A stretch of DNA of 54,988 bases, from positions 1 to 54,988 of the forward strand of contig JAFGXR010000059.1 of the NCBI GenBank assembly GCA_016936555.1. The letters are read 5' to 3'. The first letter of the stretch is position 1, and each line of letters begins with the position of its first letter. This document shows, piece by piece, positions 32,917 through 41,406 of the stretch. Source of the stretch: Spirochaetales bacterium. Lineage in GTDB: Bacteria > Spirochaetota > Spirochaetia > DSM-2461. Under the pieces are notes generated by a model that had not been told where the DNA came from, searched no databases, and saw nothing but the letters and a program-made list of their open reading frames with translations. The position numbers were made by a program, and so were the translations under genes.

Positions 32917-32950
32917 CCCTCTCCATTTGGGAGAGGGACGGGGTGAGGGT
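32917..32950. repeat. REP-like palindrome, copy 2 (degenerate)
   Basis: CCCTCTCC (32917-32924) pairs with GGAGAGGG (32930-32937), followed by ACGGGGTGAGGGT, which matches the right end of copy 1 (GGGTGAGGGT). The outer left arm is degenerate (ACTCCCTTAT). It lies 47 bases after copy 1 in the same gap. Confidence 0.7.
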
Positions 32951-32966
32951 GTCTGGAAAAACCGGA

Positions 32967-34397
32967 TCAGCTGTTTAGCTCCGCCAGAACTGCATCGAGG
33001 TCCAGATCGGCTGCCTTGGCCTTGTACTGCTCCTGAGCCTGGGCGGGTGTCAGTCTGCCGACAACGACTTCTGAGAAAATTTCCTGTTTGATCGTCAGCA
33101 GTTCACCGATTCTCTTGATATACATATCGCCGCCCTGGGGGAGCGATAGCTGCAGGGCGTTCTCGCTCTGGATTTTCCGGGACAGAGTGATCAGGTCGGC
33201 CTGGGGCACGAGAGGAGTCCATCCGTTCATAACCAGCGTGGGATCGGAATAGGCTTTGTCGAAAGGCCTGTCGGGGTTCGAGGGCTCGGGGAGCATCATG
33301 TACTCCTTATCGCTCTTCTGGAAGTGCTTCCCTTCGATTCCGTGAGTGAAGAGAGCCTGTCCGGCTCCTTTGTCGAGCATGGTATTCATAAAGGCATCAA
33401 AAACGCCTTCGGGGTTTTTAGCCGCTTTGGTGATAGAGAAAGCCGGTCCGACTCTGTTGATGTAATAAGCATTGGCTATGGGCTCTATGGGGATGACCTG
33501 CGCTTCGGGATGAGCGTTTTGAGCACTGTCGTTGAATCTGACAGCCCAGGTTCCGGACCAGTACTCCATGACACCGGCCTGGCCCTGGTAGATCTTTTCT
33601 CTGGCGGTGGAAGTCTTGTTGGTGAAGATCTCGTTGTCGAGAATCTTTTCCCTATAGAGCTTCTGGAATCTTTCCAGAGCGGGAATCATTTCGGGCTGCA
33701 GGAATCCGTCCACCCATTTTCCGTTTTTCTCCTGGAAGCCGAACATGGCCTCCTGCATAATGAATCTGTTGTAGTAGTCGAACTCATAGCCGGTCTGGAA
33801 GGGAAGGGTGAGACCCATTGTGTCATTCGCTCCGTTTCCATCGGGGTCGTCGTACGTGAAGGCCTTCAGAACGTCGTAGTACTCCTCCCATGTCGTGGGG
33901 ACTTCCAGTCCGAGCTTATCGAGCCAGTCTTTTCTGATATACGTGACGCATCCGCCGCCGTCATATGTGGGAACTCCATAGATATGTCCGTCTTTAAGTC
34001 TGTAGGCTTCCACGAGAGCGGGATCAACAGCTTTCCATTCGGAAGACGCGGCGATATAGTCCTCGAGGGGAACAAGATTGCCGGAAAGCGCATAGGATAG
34101 ATAATCGTTTGTCTGGATTTCGAGAAGATCGGGAAGATCTCCTGCGGCGAATGTGGCTCCCAGAATCTGGGAATACTGATTGTGAGCGGGCTGTACGATA
34201 TCAATTTTGGCGCCCGTCAGGTCGCCGAAAGCCGCGGCCCATTCCTTCTGTCCGTTTTCTTCTGTCAGAATCCGGTCGAAAATGGCTTTGATTTTAACCG
34301 GAGCTGCTCCCTCCTCTCCGCTTTCCTGCTGGCCGTTCGCCAATAGTGATGCTGAGAGCATCAGAAGCGTGGCTAAAAGAACATTGTGTTTTTGCAT
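32967..34397 (-). CDS. ABC transporter solute-binding protein (LplA/YtcQ type)
   Basis: The start is ATG 34397: the earlier in-frame ATG at 34412 is itself part of the GGAGGA ribosome site. A signal peptide (MQKHNVLLATLLMLSASLLA) is followed by GQQESGEE. The mature part is a family 1 sugar-binding protein. It has DGGGCVTYIRKDWLDKLGL and the loop DDPDGNGANDT, which looks like a calcium-binding site. It feeds oligosaccharides, probably oligogalacturonides, to the two permeases encoded upstream. It is a clear paralogue of the binding protein at 38821-40251. The ATPase is absent, as is usual for this class, which shares an MsmK-type subunit. Confidence 0.92.
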   Translation of the reverse strand: MQKHNVLLATLLMLSASLLANGQQESGEEGAAPVKIKAIFDRILTEENGQKEWAAAFGDLTGAKIDIVQPAHNQYSQILGATFAAGDLPDLLEIQTNDYLSYALSGNLVPLEDYIAASSEWKAVDPALVEAYRLKDGHIYGVPTYDGGGCVTYIRKDWLDKLGLEVPTTWEEYYDVLKAFTYDDPDGNGANDTMGLTLPFQTGYEFDYYNRFIMQEAMFGFQEKNGKWVDGFLQPEMIPALERFQKLYREKILDNEIFTNKTSTAREKIYQGQAGVMEYWSGTWAVRFNDSAQNAHPEAQVIPIEPIANAYYINRVGPAFSITKAAKNPEGVFDAFMNTMLDKGAGQALFTHGIEGKHFQKSDKEYMMLPEPSNPDRPFDKAYSDPTLVMNGWTPLVPQADLITLSRKIQSENALQLSLPQGGDMYIKRIGELLTIKQEIFSEVVVGRLTPAQAQEQYKAKAADLDLDAVLAELNS

Positions 34398-34516
34398 AAA
34401 AAAATCCTCCAAAATATTTTGAAGAGCCGCCGGAGCCGCTCCGCAATTCTAAATTCATTTGAGCGTTCGACCCCTCAGACAGAACTCCTTCTGTATCCGA
34501 TGGCCGAGGCAATTGC

Positions 34517-35389
34517 CTAACCTTTTACAGCGCCCAGATTAATTCCCTTAACAAAGTGTTTCTGGACCATGGGATACAGGATCAGAACGGGGATAATCGA
34601 AACCGTTATCGCGGCGTTTTTCAGACTCTGGGTCGCGAAGGAGAACCCTTCGAATCCCTGGGTGTCCGACTCTATGACGAGGCTGCGCAGGAAAACCTGG
34701 AAGTTATGCAGATTGGGTCTCGTCTGGATATAGAGTATGTAGTCGAAGAACTGGTTCCAGTAATAGACCACATAGAAGAGCCCGATAGCTGCGAGACCGG
34801 GTTTCGACAAGGGCAGGACCACTCTGATAAATGTCTGGAGAGGGGAACAGCCGTCAATTTCCGCCGCATCAAAAATGCTCGATGGAATGCTCTCGAAGAA
34901 GTTTTTGAGAAGCAGCAGATAGTAGGCATCCATGGCATGTACCAGAAGAACAGCCCAGAGGGTATTCATCAGCCCCAGATTTCTTACGACCAGGAACAGG
35001 GGGATCATGCCGGCTCGGAAAACCATGGTCACCAGCGCTATACCCATCAGAAATTTCCGTCCCGGTAGATTTTTCTGGGACAGTCCGTAGGCGTAGAACG
35101 AAGTAATGGTCATGGCGATGGCCGTTCCCGATATGGTCGTGATAAAGCTGATGACCAGTGGCCGGAATATGGCCGGCCGGCTCAGGATCAGTTTGTAGGC
35201 GTCCGCCGTTACCGCCTCGGGAAAAATCCTGAAGACAGTTTCCGAAGCTTTCCCGTCAAATGAGTCGATGATGATTTTCAGAATGGGAATCATAATCACC
35301 ATGATGATGGTGAGCATAAAGATCAGATTGACGGTTCTGAAAATGTTGTATCCCGCCGAATTGGAATGAAGACTTTTTCTCTTTGCCAT
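34517..35389 (-). CDS. ABC sugar permease (LplC/YtcP type)
   Basis: The start is ATG 35389, eight bases after GGAGGC; the longer frame has no ribosome site and no conserved sequence. The protein of about 290 residues has six membrane helices. The inner-membrane coupling motif appears as EIDGCSPLQTFIRVVLPLSKPG, the EAA-loop pattern of binding-protein-dependent permeases. The N-terminal RTVNLIFMLTIIMVIMIPIL start is typical of LplC/YtcP. It pairs with the upstream permease; a 119-base gap with weak hairpins separates it from the binding-protein gene. Confidence 0.93.
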   Translation of the reverse strand: MAKRKSLHSNSAGYNIFRTVNLIFMLTIIMVIMIPILKIIIDSFDGKASETVFRIFPEAVTADAYKLILSRPAIFRPLVISFITTISGTAIAMTITSFYAYGLSQKNLPGRKFLMGIALVTMVFRAGMIPLFLVVRNLGLMNTLWAVLLVHAMDAYYLLLLKNFFESIPSSIFDAAEIDGCSPLQTFIRVVLPLSKPGLAAIGLFYVVYYWNQFFDYILYIQTRPNLHNFQVFLRSLVIESDTQGFEGFSFATQSLKNAAITVSIIPVLILYPMVQKHFVKGINLGAVKG

Positions 35390-35402
35390 TTTTATCCGCC
35401 TC

Positions 35403-36320
35403 CTAAAGAACCGACTCACCGCGCAGGCGGCTGGAAATTTTGTTGGCGCTGACAACGAGCGCGAAAGCTATGACCGAACGGAAGAGCCCGACCGCCGTGG
35501 CGTAGCCGAATCGGAACTGAATGATCCCCGAGCGGTAGACATAAGTCTGGATAACATCGGAAACCTTGTAGACCAGAGGATTGTAGAGGACGAAAACCGA
35601 TTCGAAGAGATTGAAAATCTTCGCCAGGTTCATAATGAGAACGATCACGATGACCGGAACCAGTTGGGGAAGTGTAATGTGAATCATCTGTTTCCAGCGG
35701 TTCGCACCGTCCATAATGGCCGCTTCGTAGAGCTGAGGATCCACGCCGGACAAAGCTGCCAGGAAGACGACGGTTCCCCAGCCGACTTCGCGCCAGCTCA
35801 GAATAAAGAGGAAGGTTCCTCTCCAGAGGCCCGGTTCGCCTAGAAAGTATTTCGGTTCGCCACCCAGACCGGAAAGGATTGCGTTGACGAGCCCTCCCTG
35901 ACGGGACAGAAACAGAGTGAACAGCGCGCCGACGACGACCCAGGAGAGAAAGTGGGGAAGATAGATCACAGTCTGGACAACCCTCTTGAACAGTTTGTTC
36001 TTCAGCTCGTTCAGCAGAAGGGATATGCTGATCGTCAGAGTCATCTGAATGACGATGTTTGCCGAACTGAGTATGAGTGTATTTTTAAATGCCCTGGTAA
36101 ATCCTTCACTGGAAAGGGCGTCTCTGAAGTGTTCGAATCCGATAAAATCTCCTACTCCTCTCAAGTCGTAATCGTAAAAGGAGAAGCGCAGCCCGAGCAT
36201 GGGCAGATAATGGAATAACACCAGATAGACGAATCCCGGAAGCATGAGCAGATAGAACATTCTGAATTTCCAGAGTCTGTTCCAGGCGCTTCCGTAAGCG
36301 TAAGCCGATCGGTTCCGCAT
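35403..36320 (-). CDS. ABC sugar permease (LplB/YteP type)
   Basis: The 305-residue protein has six membrane helices. Its N-terminal block RMFYLLMLPGFVYLVLFHYLPM and YDYDLRGVGDFIGFEHF are typical of LplB/YteP permeases. The EAA-like coupling loop reads EAAIMDGANRWKQMIHITLPQL. It is the first gene of the six-gene pectin oligomer operon (permease, permease, binding protein, GH28, isomerase, GH105) and ends 13 bases before the next start. Its promoter region is shared with the divergent AraC-type sensor regulator. Confidence 0.93.
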   Translation of the reverse strand: MRNRSAYAYGSAWNRLWKFRMFYLLMLPGFVYLVLFHYLPMLGLRFSFYDYDLRGVGDFIGFEHFRDALSSEGFTRAFKNTLILSSANIVIQMTLTISISLLLNELKNKLFKRVVQTVIYLPHFLSWVVVGALFTLFLSRQGGLVNAILSGLGGEPKYFLGEPGLWRGTFLFILSWREVGWGTVVFLAALSGVDPQLYEAAIMDGANRWKQMIHITLPQLVPVIVIVLIMNLAKIFNLFESVFVLYNPLVYKVSDVIQTYVYRSGIIQFRFGYATAVGLFRSVIAFALVVSANKISSRLRGESVL

Positions 36321-36395
36321 GGGGTATGTACCTCGCTAAATTAAGTTTCCATTTATTATCTCCTCCCTTTTTTTCATCTGAATAGAGACCAATAA

Positions 36396-36469
36396 TTTGG
36401 AACGGGTCCTGATTCTTTGGATTGGCGGGGGGACAAATTTTTAGGTCCCGCCCAGAAATTTGGAATGGG
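36396..36469. promoter_or_regulatory. Three direct repeats in the permease-AraC divergent region
   Basis: TTTGGAACGGG (36396), TTTGGATTGGC (36416) and TTTGGAATGGG (36459) occur in the same direction. The outer two extend to AATTTGGAA(C/T)GGG and are 63 bases apart, about six helical turns. The middle one is 20 bases from the first. This layout suits an AraC-type activator controlling both sides. The rest of the 215-base gap shows no clear promoter boxes. Confidence 0.55.
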
Positions 36470-36535
36470 CAAACAAAAATTTACAGATGGCTCAAACCGG
36501 GGTAATCTGGTATGATTTTTCATTGAGGAGAGGCC

Positions 36536-38824
36536 GTGCGTCCGTTCAACAGGATTTTCCTGTCCTTTATATCCGCCTATATCGTTCTGATTATGGTTCC
36601 CCTGATTACGGGGATGGCTTTGAACAGCTCCATATCATCGGAGTATGAACAATATGTCAAAGCCTCTCAGCTGACCCATCTGAAGAAGACGCAGGATGTT
36701 CTGGAAAACTTTATCGATGATATTAAATGGTCGACCTATCAGATTGCCGGAAACACCAAGCTGCTGAGGCTTATCGCAGATAAGGACCAGAAGCTGAGCG
36801 GGATCGAACGGTCGGTCCTTATCCGTGAAACCATGATCGAGCTGAACGATTCGCTTCTCTACAATACCTCGTTCAATTCCACCTATTATATCTACCTGAA
36901 AGACCAGGATATGATCATCACGCCTTATTCCATTTACACCCACAGCGACTTCAACGATTCGGTCAATTTTTTCAAAATGGAGAACATCAGCTCACGGGAC
37001 TGGCATACCGCCATCAGCGGCCAGTTTTACAACGGCCGGATTCTGCCTGTCCGGTCGGTCATCATCGAGGATTTTAAGAACAAGAGAATGATCCCCTATG
37101 TCCAGACCGTACCGATCGACCGGACGGGGGGGATGAAAAATATCCAGGGTGCCATTGTCTACCTCATCGGCGAAGCTGATTTTATAAGATTCCTCGAGAC
37201 CGACGAGCTCCCTCCCGGCGGTGTCTCCTACATAGCCGATGATGATAACAATCTTATTACGCTGGTCTCCCGCGGCGGCGGAGACTTTATTCCTCCGGTC
37301 CTGGAGGGGGCTGAGGGGATGATCGAAAGAACCATTGACGGAAAAAAAATGTTTATTATCTATACGACCAGCCGGAAAAACGACTGGAAGTACGTATCGG
37401 TTCTTCCCGAAAAGTGGGTTGTGAAAAGCGTCTCCTTTTTCAGGCTCGTCTCTATAATTCTCATGCTTCTCGCCCTGTTCTTCTGCCTCTCCGCCGCTTA
37501 TGTCATCTCGAACCGCTGGTCCCGGCCGCTTGTCAGCAGTTACCGCTCCATATCCGGGTACCTCAATAAAGAGGGCCGGGAGATGATCTCCCTCAGGTCG
37601 CTGACCAGCAATGTGAGCGAACTGATCCATCAGAGCGAGGATCTGCAGGACGAGCTGATCAGCCGCGAAGTCTTTGTCCACAACGCTTTCGTCAACAGGC
37701 TCATCAACGGTTTTTTCCGCGACCGGAAAGATCTCGAGAAATATCTCGATCACCTGGGTTTCCGTATTTCGGAAAAATATTATTCCGTAGCTATTATCAC
37801 CCAGGGGGAAATGGAATCGGCCGGTACGGCTCAGAGTTTTGAAGAGATCGTCCGCGTGAAGAATTTCCTTAAAACCAGGCTCCAGCAGGATTTCCCCGTC
37901 AGGATCATGATCGCCGAACAGGAGAACAGCGATCTGGTTCTCATTCTCTTAACCGATTCGGACAACCGGGAGGAACACGACAGGACAGCCCGGGAATCCC
38001 TGGGTGATTTTGCCCGCACTCTTCCTCACCTCTATTCGGACTCGCTTTTTATTGCTCTGGGGGAAACGGTGGATTCTCTCCAGAAAGTTCATCACTCCTT
38101 TATGCAGGCCCGCGATGTCCTCTCTCTAAGCGCAGATGATTCCGGAATCCGGATTGTCCACTTCAGCGATGTCGATGAAAAAATTGATGATTTCTACTAC
38201 CCTCTGGAACTGGAATCGAGACTTATAACTGCGGTTAAGGCGGGAAATGAGGATGTTCTCATCAGCCTGATCGATACTCTTGTTTTTGAAAACATGAAAA
38301 AGAGGGTTCTCGAGAGGAGCAAGATGAATAATTTCCTCTATGGCCTTCTCAACAGCTGTTTTCGTATAGAGAATCAGTTATCCGATTCTCTGGGAGAGCA
38401 TGTAGAGAATCTTCCCGACCGCTATGCTGACAACCCCGATTTCGAGAGTCTTAAATCATTTCTCCTGGAAGTCTGCCGTCATCAGAACCGCAGTAAGAAA
38501 AGCCATAATGTCACTCTTGTCGATAAAGTGACGGATTATCTGGAAAAAAATTATGGAAACAGAAATTTAAGTCTCCAGGTCGTAGCGGATCACTTTTCGG
38601 TCAACGAATCCTATCTCTCTTTCTTTTTCAAGGAACAGACCGGAACGAACTTCTCAACCTATCTTGAGAGAATCAGAATAAGCAAGGCAGGGTTCCTCCT
38701 GAAGGAAACCGACGAGCCTATTCATATCATTGCCGGAAAAGTGGGGTACAACAGCGATAAAACCTTCCGGAGAGTTTTCCAGAAGCATCACAATCTTAGT
38801 CCCGGGGTATTCAGGGAAGCCTAG
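36536..38824 (+). CDS. Membrane-bound AraC family regulator with extracellular sensor
   Basis: The 762-residue protein starts at GTG after GAGGAG. A membrane helix (about 9-28) leads to an extracellular sensor (about 30-295, Cache-like), then a second helix (about 298-322). The cytoplasmic part has a linker/YesN-like region (about 340-650) and two helix-turn-helix motifs at the end (NLSLQVVADHFSVNESYLSFFF and PIHIIAGKVGYNSDKTFRRVF). This one-component design senses an external sugar and binds DNA from the membrane. Divergent placement from the pectin oligomer operon makes that operon the expected target. It overlaps the convergent binding-protein gene by four bases. Confidence 0.9.
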   Translation: MRPFNRIFLSFISAYIVLIMVPLITGMALNSSISSEYEQYVKASQLTHLKKTQDVLENFIDDIKWSTYQIAGNTKLLRLIADKDQKLSGIERSVLIRETMIELNDSLLYNTSFNSTYYIYLKDQDMIITPYSIYTHSDFNDSVNFFKMENISSRDWHTAISGQFYNGRILPVRSVIIEDFKNKRMIPYVQTVPIDRTGGMKNIQGAIVYLIGEADFIRFLETDELPPGGVSYIADDDNNLITLVSRGGGDFIPPVLEGAEGMIERTIDGKKMFIIYTTSRKNDWKYVSVLPEKWVVKSVSFFRLVSIILMLLALFFCLSAAYVISNRWSRPLVSSYRSISGYLNKEGREMISLRSLTSNVSELIHQSEDLQDELISREVFVHNAFVNRLINGFFRDRKDLEKYLDHLGFRISEKYYSVAIITQGEMESAGTAQSFEEIVRVKNFLKTRLQQDFPVRIMIAEQENSDLVLILLTDSDNREEHDRTARESLGDFARTLPHLYSDSLFIALGETVDSLQKVHHSFMQARDVLSLSADDSGIRIVHFSDVDEKIDDFYYPLELESRLITAVKAGNEDVLISLIDTLVFENMKKRVLERSKMNNFLYGLLNSCFRIENQLSDSLGEHVENLPDRYADNPDFESLKSFLLEVCRHQNRSKKSHNVTLVDKVTDYLEKNYGNRNLSLQVVADHFSVNESYLSFFFKEQTGTNFSTYLERIRISKAGFLLKETDEPIHIIAGKVGYNSDKTFRRVFQKHHNLSPGVFREA

Positions 38825-40251
38825 ATTTCCCCGTTCAGTTCGGCCAGGATTTTATCCAGGGACAGCTCCGCGGCCTTCTGCCGGTATTCGGAAAGAGCTG
38901 TATCAATGGAAATAGCCCCGGTAATGATCCGGCTGATCATTTCTGGCTTCAGATTCCGCTCGATCTCCAGATAATACCTGTCGTAATAGATTTTACCGAA
39001 TTTGATTTTCTCCTGGCGGGCGTGGGCATTGAGCGTCTTCTGAACAGGAAGAATCACTTCATCGATTTTCATGGGCTGGTTCCAGCCGTTTATAATTTCC
39101 GTCGGAGGGACAAAGCTTTTTGTGAAGAGAACTTTGTAGGGGTCGTTCTGATTAATCAGGAAGCGGGGCTTCCCGTCGGCATAATCCCAATGGTAGCCTT
39201 TGACGCCGTAGGTAAAGAGCGTCTGGATTTCTCCCTTGTCGTACTGGCGGTCGATAAAGCTGCTGAAAACTTTTCCCGGATTTTCCGTATCGGCCGTTAT
39301 GATCAGAAGCGGCGCGACTCTTTTTATGTAATAACCGTCATCGAGAGGCGGAATGGCTACTAGTTCGACTTCCGGTCCCGATACCTGACCGGTCCTTTCC
39401 AGAAGATTTCTGGCCCAGTGATTCCCCCAGTATGTGAAGACACCGACATCTCCGTTTATAAAGCGGTTTCTCGCCGTAAAAGTCGTATTCGTGACAATAT
39501 TGGGGTCGACCAGCCCCTCCTGGTAGATCGTTCTGAGTCGTTCCAGAGCGGCAGCCGTTGCCGGTTCGGTAAAACCGTCCACCCAGGCTCCGCCTTTCCA
39601 GTAGATTTCTACCCGGCCGTCCATCATGACTGCCCGGTTGTACCAGTCTTCGGATCCGGAATTGACATCGGTATAGCCCCTGGTGTCGTCCAGACCGTTC
39701 CCGTCGGGGTCGTTATAGGTAAAGGCTCTGAGCACATTGTGAAACTGATCCCAGGTCCGGGGAATTTCCAGTCCCAGATTGTCGAGCCAATCTTTTCTGA
39801 TATAGGTGACGCAGCCTCCCCCGTCCCGGGCTGGAAATCCGTAGATATGGCCGTCGTGAGACCGGAGATTATCGAGAAACTCATTATCGAAATGACTGAC
39901 ATGAATGGAGTTTTCAATATATCTGTCCAGAGGAAGGGCAATTTCTCTCGATACGAGAAGAGACAGGTATTCAGGCAGAATCTCACAGAGCTCGGGGCTG
40001 TCCTTTCCGGAAAAACTGACCATGAGCTTTTCCATGTACTGCTGATGGGGCGGCTGAACGATATTCAGTTCCATTCCCGTCAGTCGGTTGAATTCATCTA
40101 TGAAAACTTTCTGCCCCTCCCAGTCCTGTATGATATTATCCAGATAGGCTGTAAACCGGTAGGGTTCTTCGGTTTCCGGCGTGCCGGAACCGCAGGTCGG
40201 GAACAGGCTTATTGAAAGAATAAGTAAAATAGCTGGAACGTGATTTTTCAT
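38821..40251 (-). CDS. Second ABC solute-binding protein, without its own permeases
   Basis: The 476-residue protein has a lipoprotein-type signal (LLILSISLFPTCGSG, Cys near 20). The mature part is homologous to the binding protein at 32967-34397 along its length, sharing DGGGCVTYIRKDWLDNLGLE and the DxDGNGxDDT loop (here NDPDGNGLDDTRG). No permease or ATPase gene is adjacent. It overlaps the LacI gene by four bases and is thus co-translated with it. It may use the permeases at 34517-36320 with a different ligand range, or act as a sensor. Both ideas rest on context only. Confidence 0.9.
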   Translation of the reverse strand: MKNHVPAILLILSISLFPTCGSGTPETEEPYRFTAYLDNIIQDWEGQKVFIDEFNRLTGMELNIVQPPHQQYMEKLMVSFSGKDSPELCEILPEYLSLLVSREIALPLDRYIENSIHVSHFDNEFLDNLRSHDGHIYGFPARDGGGCVTYIRKDWLDNLGLEIPRTWDQFHNVLRAFTYNDPDGNGLDDTRGYTDVNSGSEDWYNRAVMMDGRVEIYWKGGAWVDGFTEPATAAALERLRTIYQEGLVDPNIVTNTTFTARNRFINGDVGVFTYWGNHWARNLLERTGQVSGPEVELVAIPPLDDGYYIKRVAPLLIITADTENPGKVFSSFIDRQYDKGEIQTLFTYGVKGYHWDYADGKPRFLINQNDPYKVLFTKSFVPPTEIINGWNQPMKIDEVILPVQKTLNAHARQEKIKFGKIYYDRYYLEIERNLKPEMISRIITGAISIDTALSEYRQKAAELSLDKILAELNGEI

Positions 40252-41243
40252 AGGGGTCCGGTGCTCCCTCGTACGATTAATGATGTATTTATGGTGCTCA
40301 GAACAGGCACATTGCGCCCGTTCAGTATGTCGAGGGTCAGTCTGGCCGCCGCCAGTCCCATGGCGTCGCTCCGGCTGTCAACTGTCGTGATGGACGGTGT
40401 GGAGCACTCCGAGTAGATGGAGTTGTTGAACCCCGTCACGGCAATGTCTTCCGGTATTTTCATCCCCCTTTCCTTTATGCCCTGGATAATCCCGAGAGCC
40501 GTCAGATCCTCTCCGCAAATAACCGCATCGGCTTTAAAGGGGAGGGCGGGAATAAGCGCCGAGGCCTCCCGGGCGGCGGGGAGCCCTTTCGGAATTTCCA
40601 GAACTCTCTTCTCCCGGGGGAGCCCGAGAGACTCCATCGCCCTGATGAAGCCCCTCTCTTTCCTGTTCGAACTGTAGGTCTGCCCCGGTTTGACGAAGAG
40701 AAAAGACCGTCTGCCCGATTCATGGAGCTTCAGCACCGCTTCCTCTATGCCCTTTTCCTCTTCGCAGATCACCGAGTAAATATTGGGGCCGGACACTTTC
40801 TCGTTGACGATGATCAGAGGCACGGATTCGGTTACTTCCCGGATTATACCCTTGAGGTGGGGATTTTTGAAGACGGAGCCCACGAGGATCATGGCGTCGA
40901 CCTGCTTCTGCCGGAGAAGAGATATGTAATTTCTCTGGCCGTCCGGTTCGCCTCCGGTGTTGCAGAGGATGACGTTGTACTGGTAGAGGCTCAGCTCCTG
41001 CTCCAGAGAGTGAATGACAGAGGCGAAATACTGGTCCCGTATGTCGATGGTCAGGATTCCTATTGTCTTTCCGGGGGTTCCGGACAGTCCTCTGGCAAAA
41101 GCGCTGGGAACGTAATTCTCTTCTTTCATCAGTTTGTGAATGCGGTTCCGGGTTTTTTCGCTTACTTTCGGGCTGTTGTTGAGAACCCTGGAGATCGTTG
41201 CGGTTGAAACGCCGGCTTTTTCAGCCAGTTCATAAATGGTCAT
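40248..41243 (-). CDS. LacI family transcriptional regulator
   Basis: The N-terminal helix-turn-helix reads TIYELAEKAGVSTATISRVLN, with the hinge helix at about 50-60 (SAFARGLSG). A periplasmic-binding-protein-like effector domain follows (about 62-331). The gene is divergent from uxaE, and a perfect LacI-type operator lies in the gap; the same operator stands before the pectin outer-membrane operon. It most likely represses both and is released by a uronate intermediate. Start ATG 41243. It is first in an operon with a solute-binding protein. Confidence 0.94.
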   Translation of the reverse strand: MTIYELAEKAGVSTATISRVLNNSPKVSEKTRNRIHKLMKEENYVPSAFARGLSGTPGKTIGILTIDIRDQYFASVIHSLEQELSLYQYNVILCNTGGEPDGQRNYISLLRQKQVDAMILVGSVFKNPHLKGIIREVTESVPLIIVNEKVSGPNIYSVICEEEKGIEEAVLKLHESGRRSFLFVKPGQTYSSNRKERGFIRAMESLGLPREKRVLEIPKGLPAAREASALIPALPFKADAVICGEDLTALGIIQGIKERGMKIPEDIAVTGFNNSIYSECSTPSITTVDSRSDAMGLAAARLTLDILNGRNVPVLSTINTSLIVRGSTGPL

Positions 41244-41355
41244 GCCCTATTATAGCATCATTTTCAGGAATAGTACCGATTACATAGCAGAAAATACTTT
41301 ACAGTCGTTTTAAGTAACTTTGAGGTTCTGAATCGAATTGACTTGCCAAAATAAA

Positions 41356-41369
41356 TGTAACCGCTTACA
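41356..41369. promoter_or_regulatory. LacI-type operator before uxaE
   Basis: TGTAACCGCTTACA fits TGTAA-N-CG-N-TTACA and is the exact reverse complement of the site at 22243-22256. It lies 38 bases before the uxaE start, in the 163-base gap between uxaE and the divergent lacI-type gene, 113 bases from that gene's start. Confidence 0.85.
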
Positions 41370-41406
41370 CTTGTCTTGAGATTCAGGAAACAATCCCGGA
41401 GGTAAT

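Noticed and set aside
34397-34412. Upstream ATG as the start of the solute-binding protein
   Set aside because: ATG 34412 overlaps the GGAGGA ribosome site used by ATG 34397, and the signal peptide begins at the latter.
34430-34510. Short inverted repeats (CGGAG/CTCCG and ACAGA/TCTGT) between the binding-protein and permease genes
   Set aside because: The arms are only five bases long and no T run follows; such pairs occur by chance.
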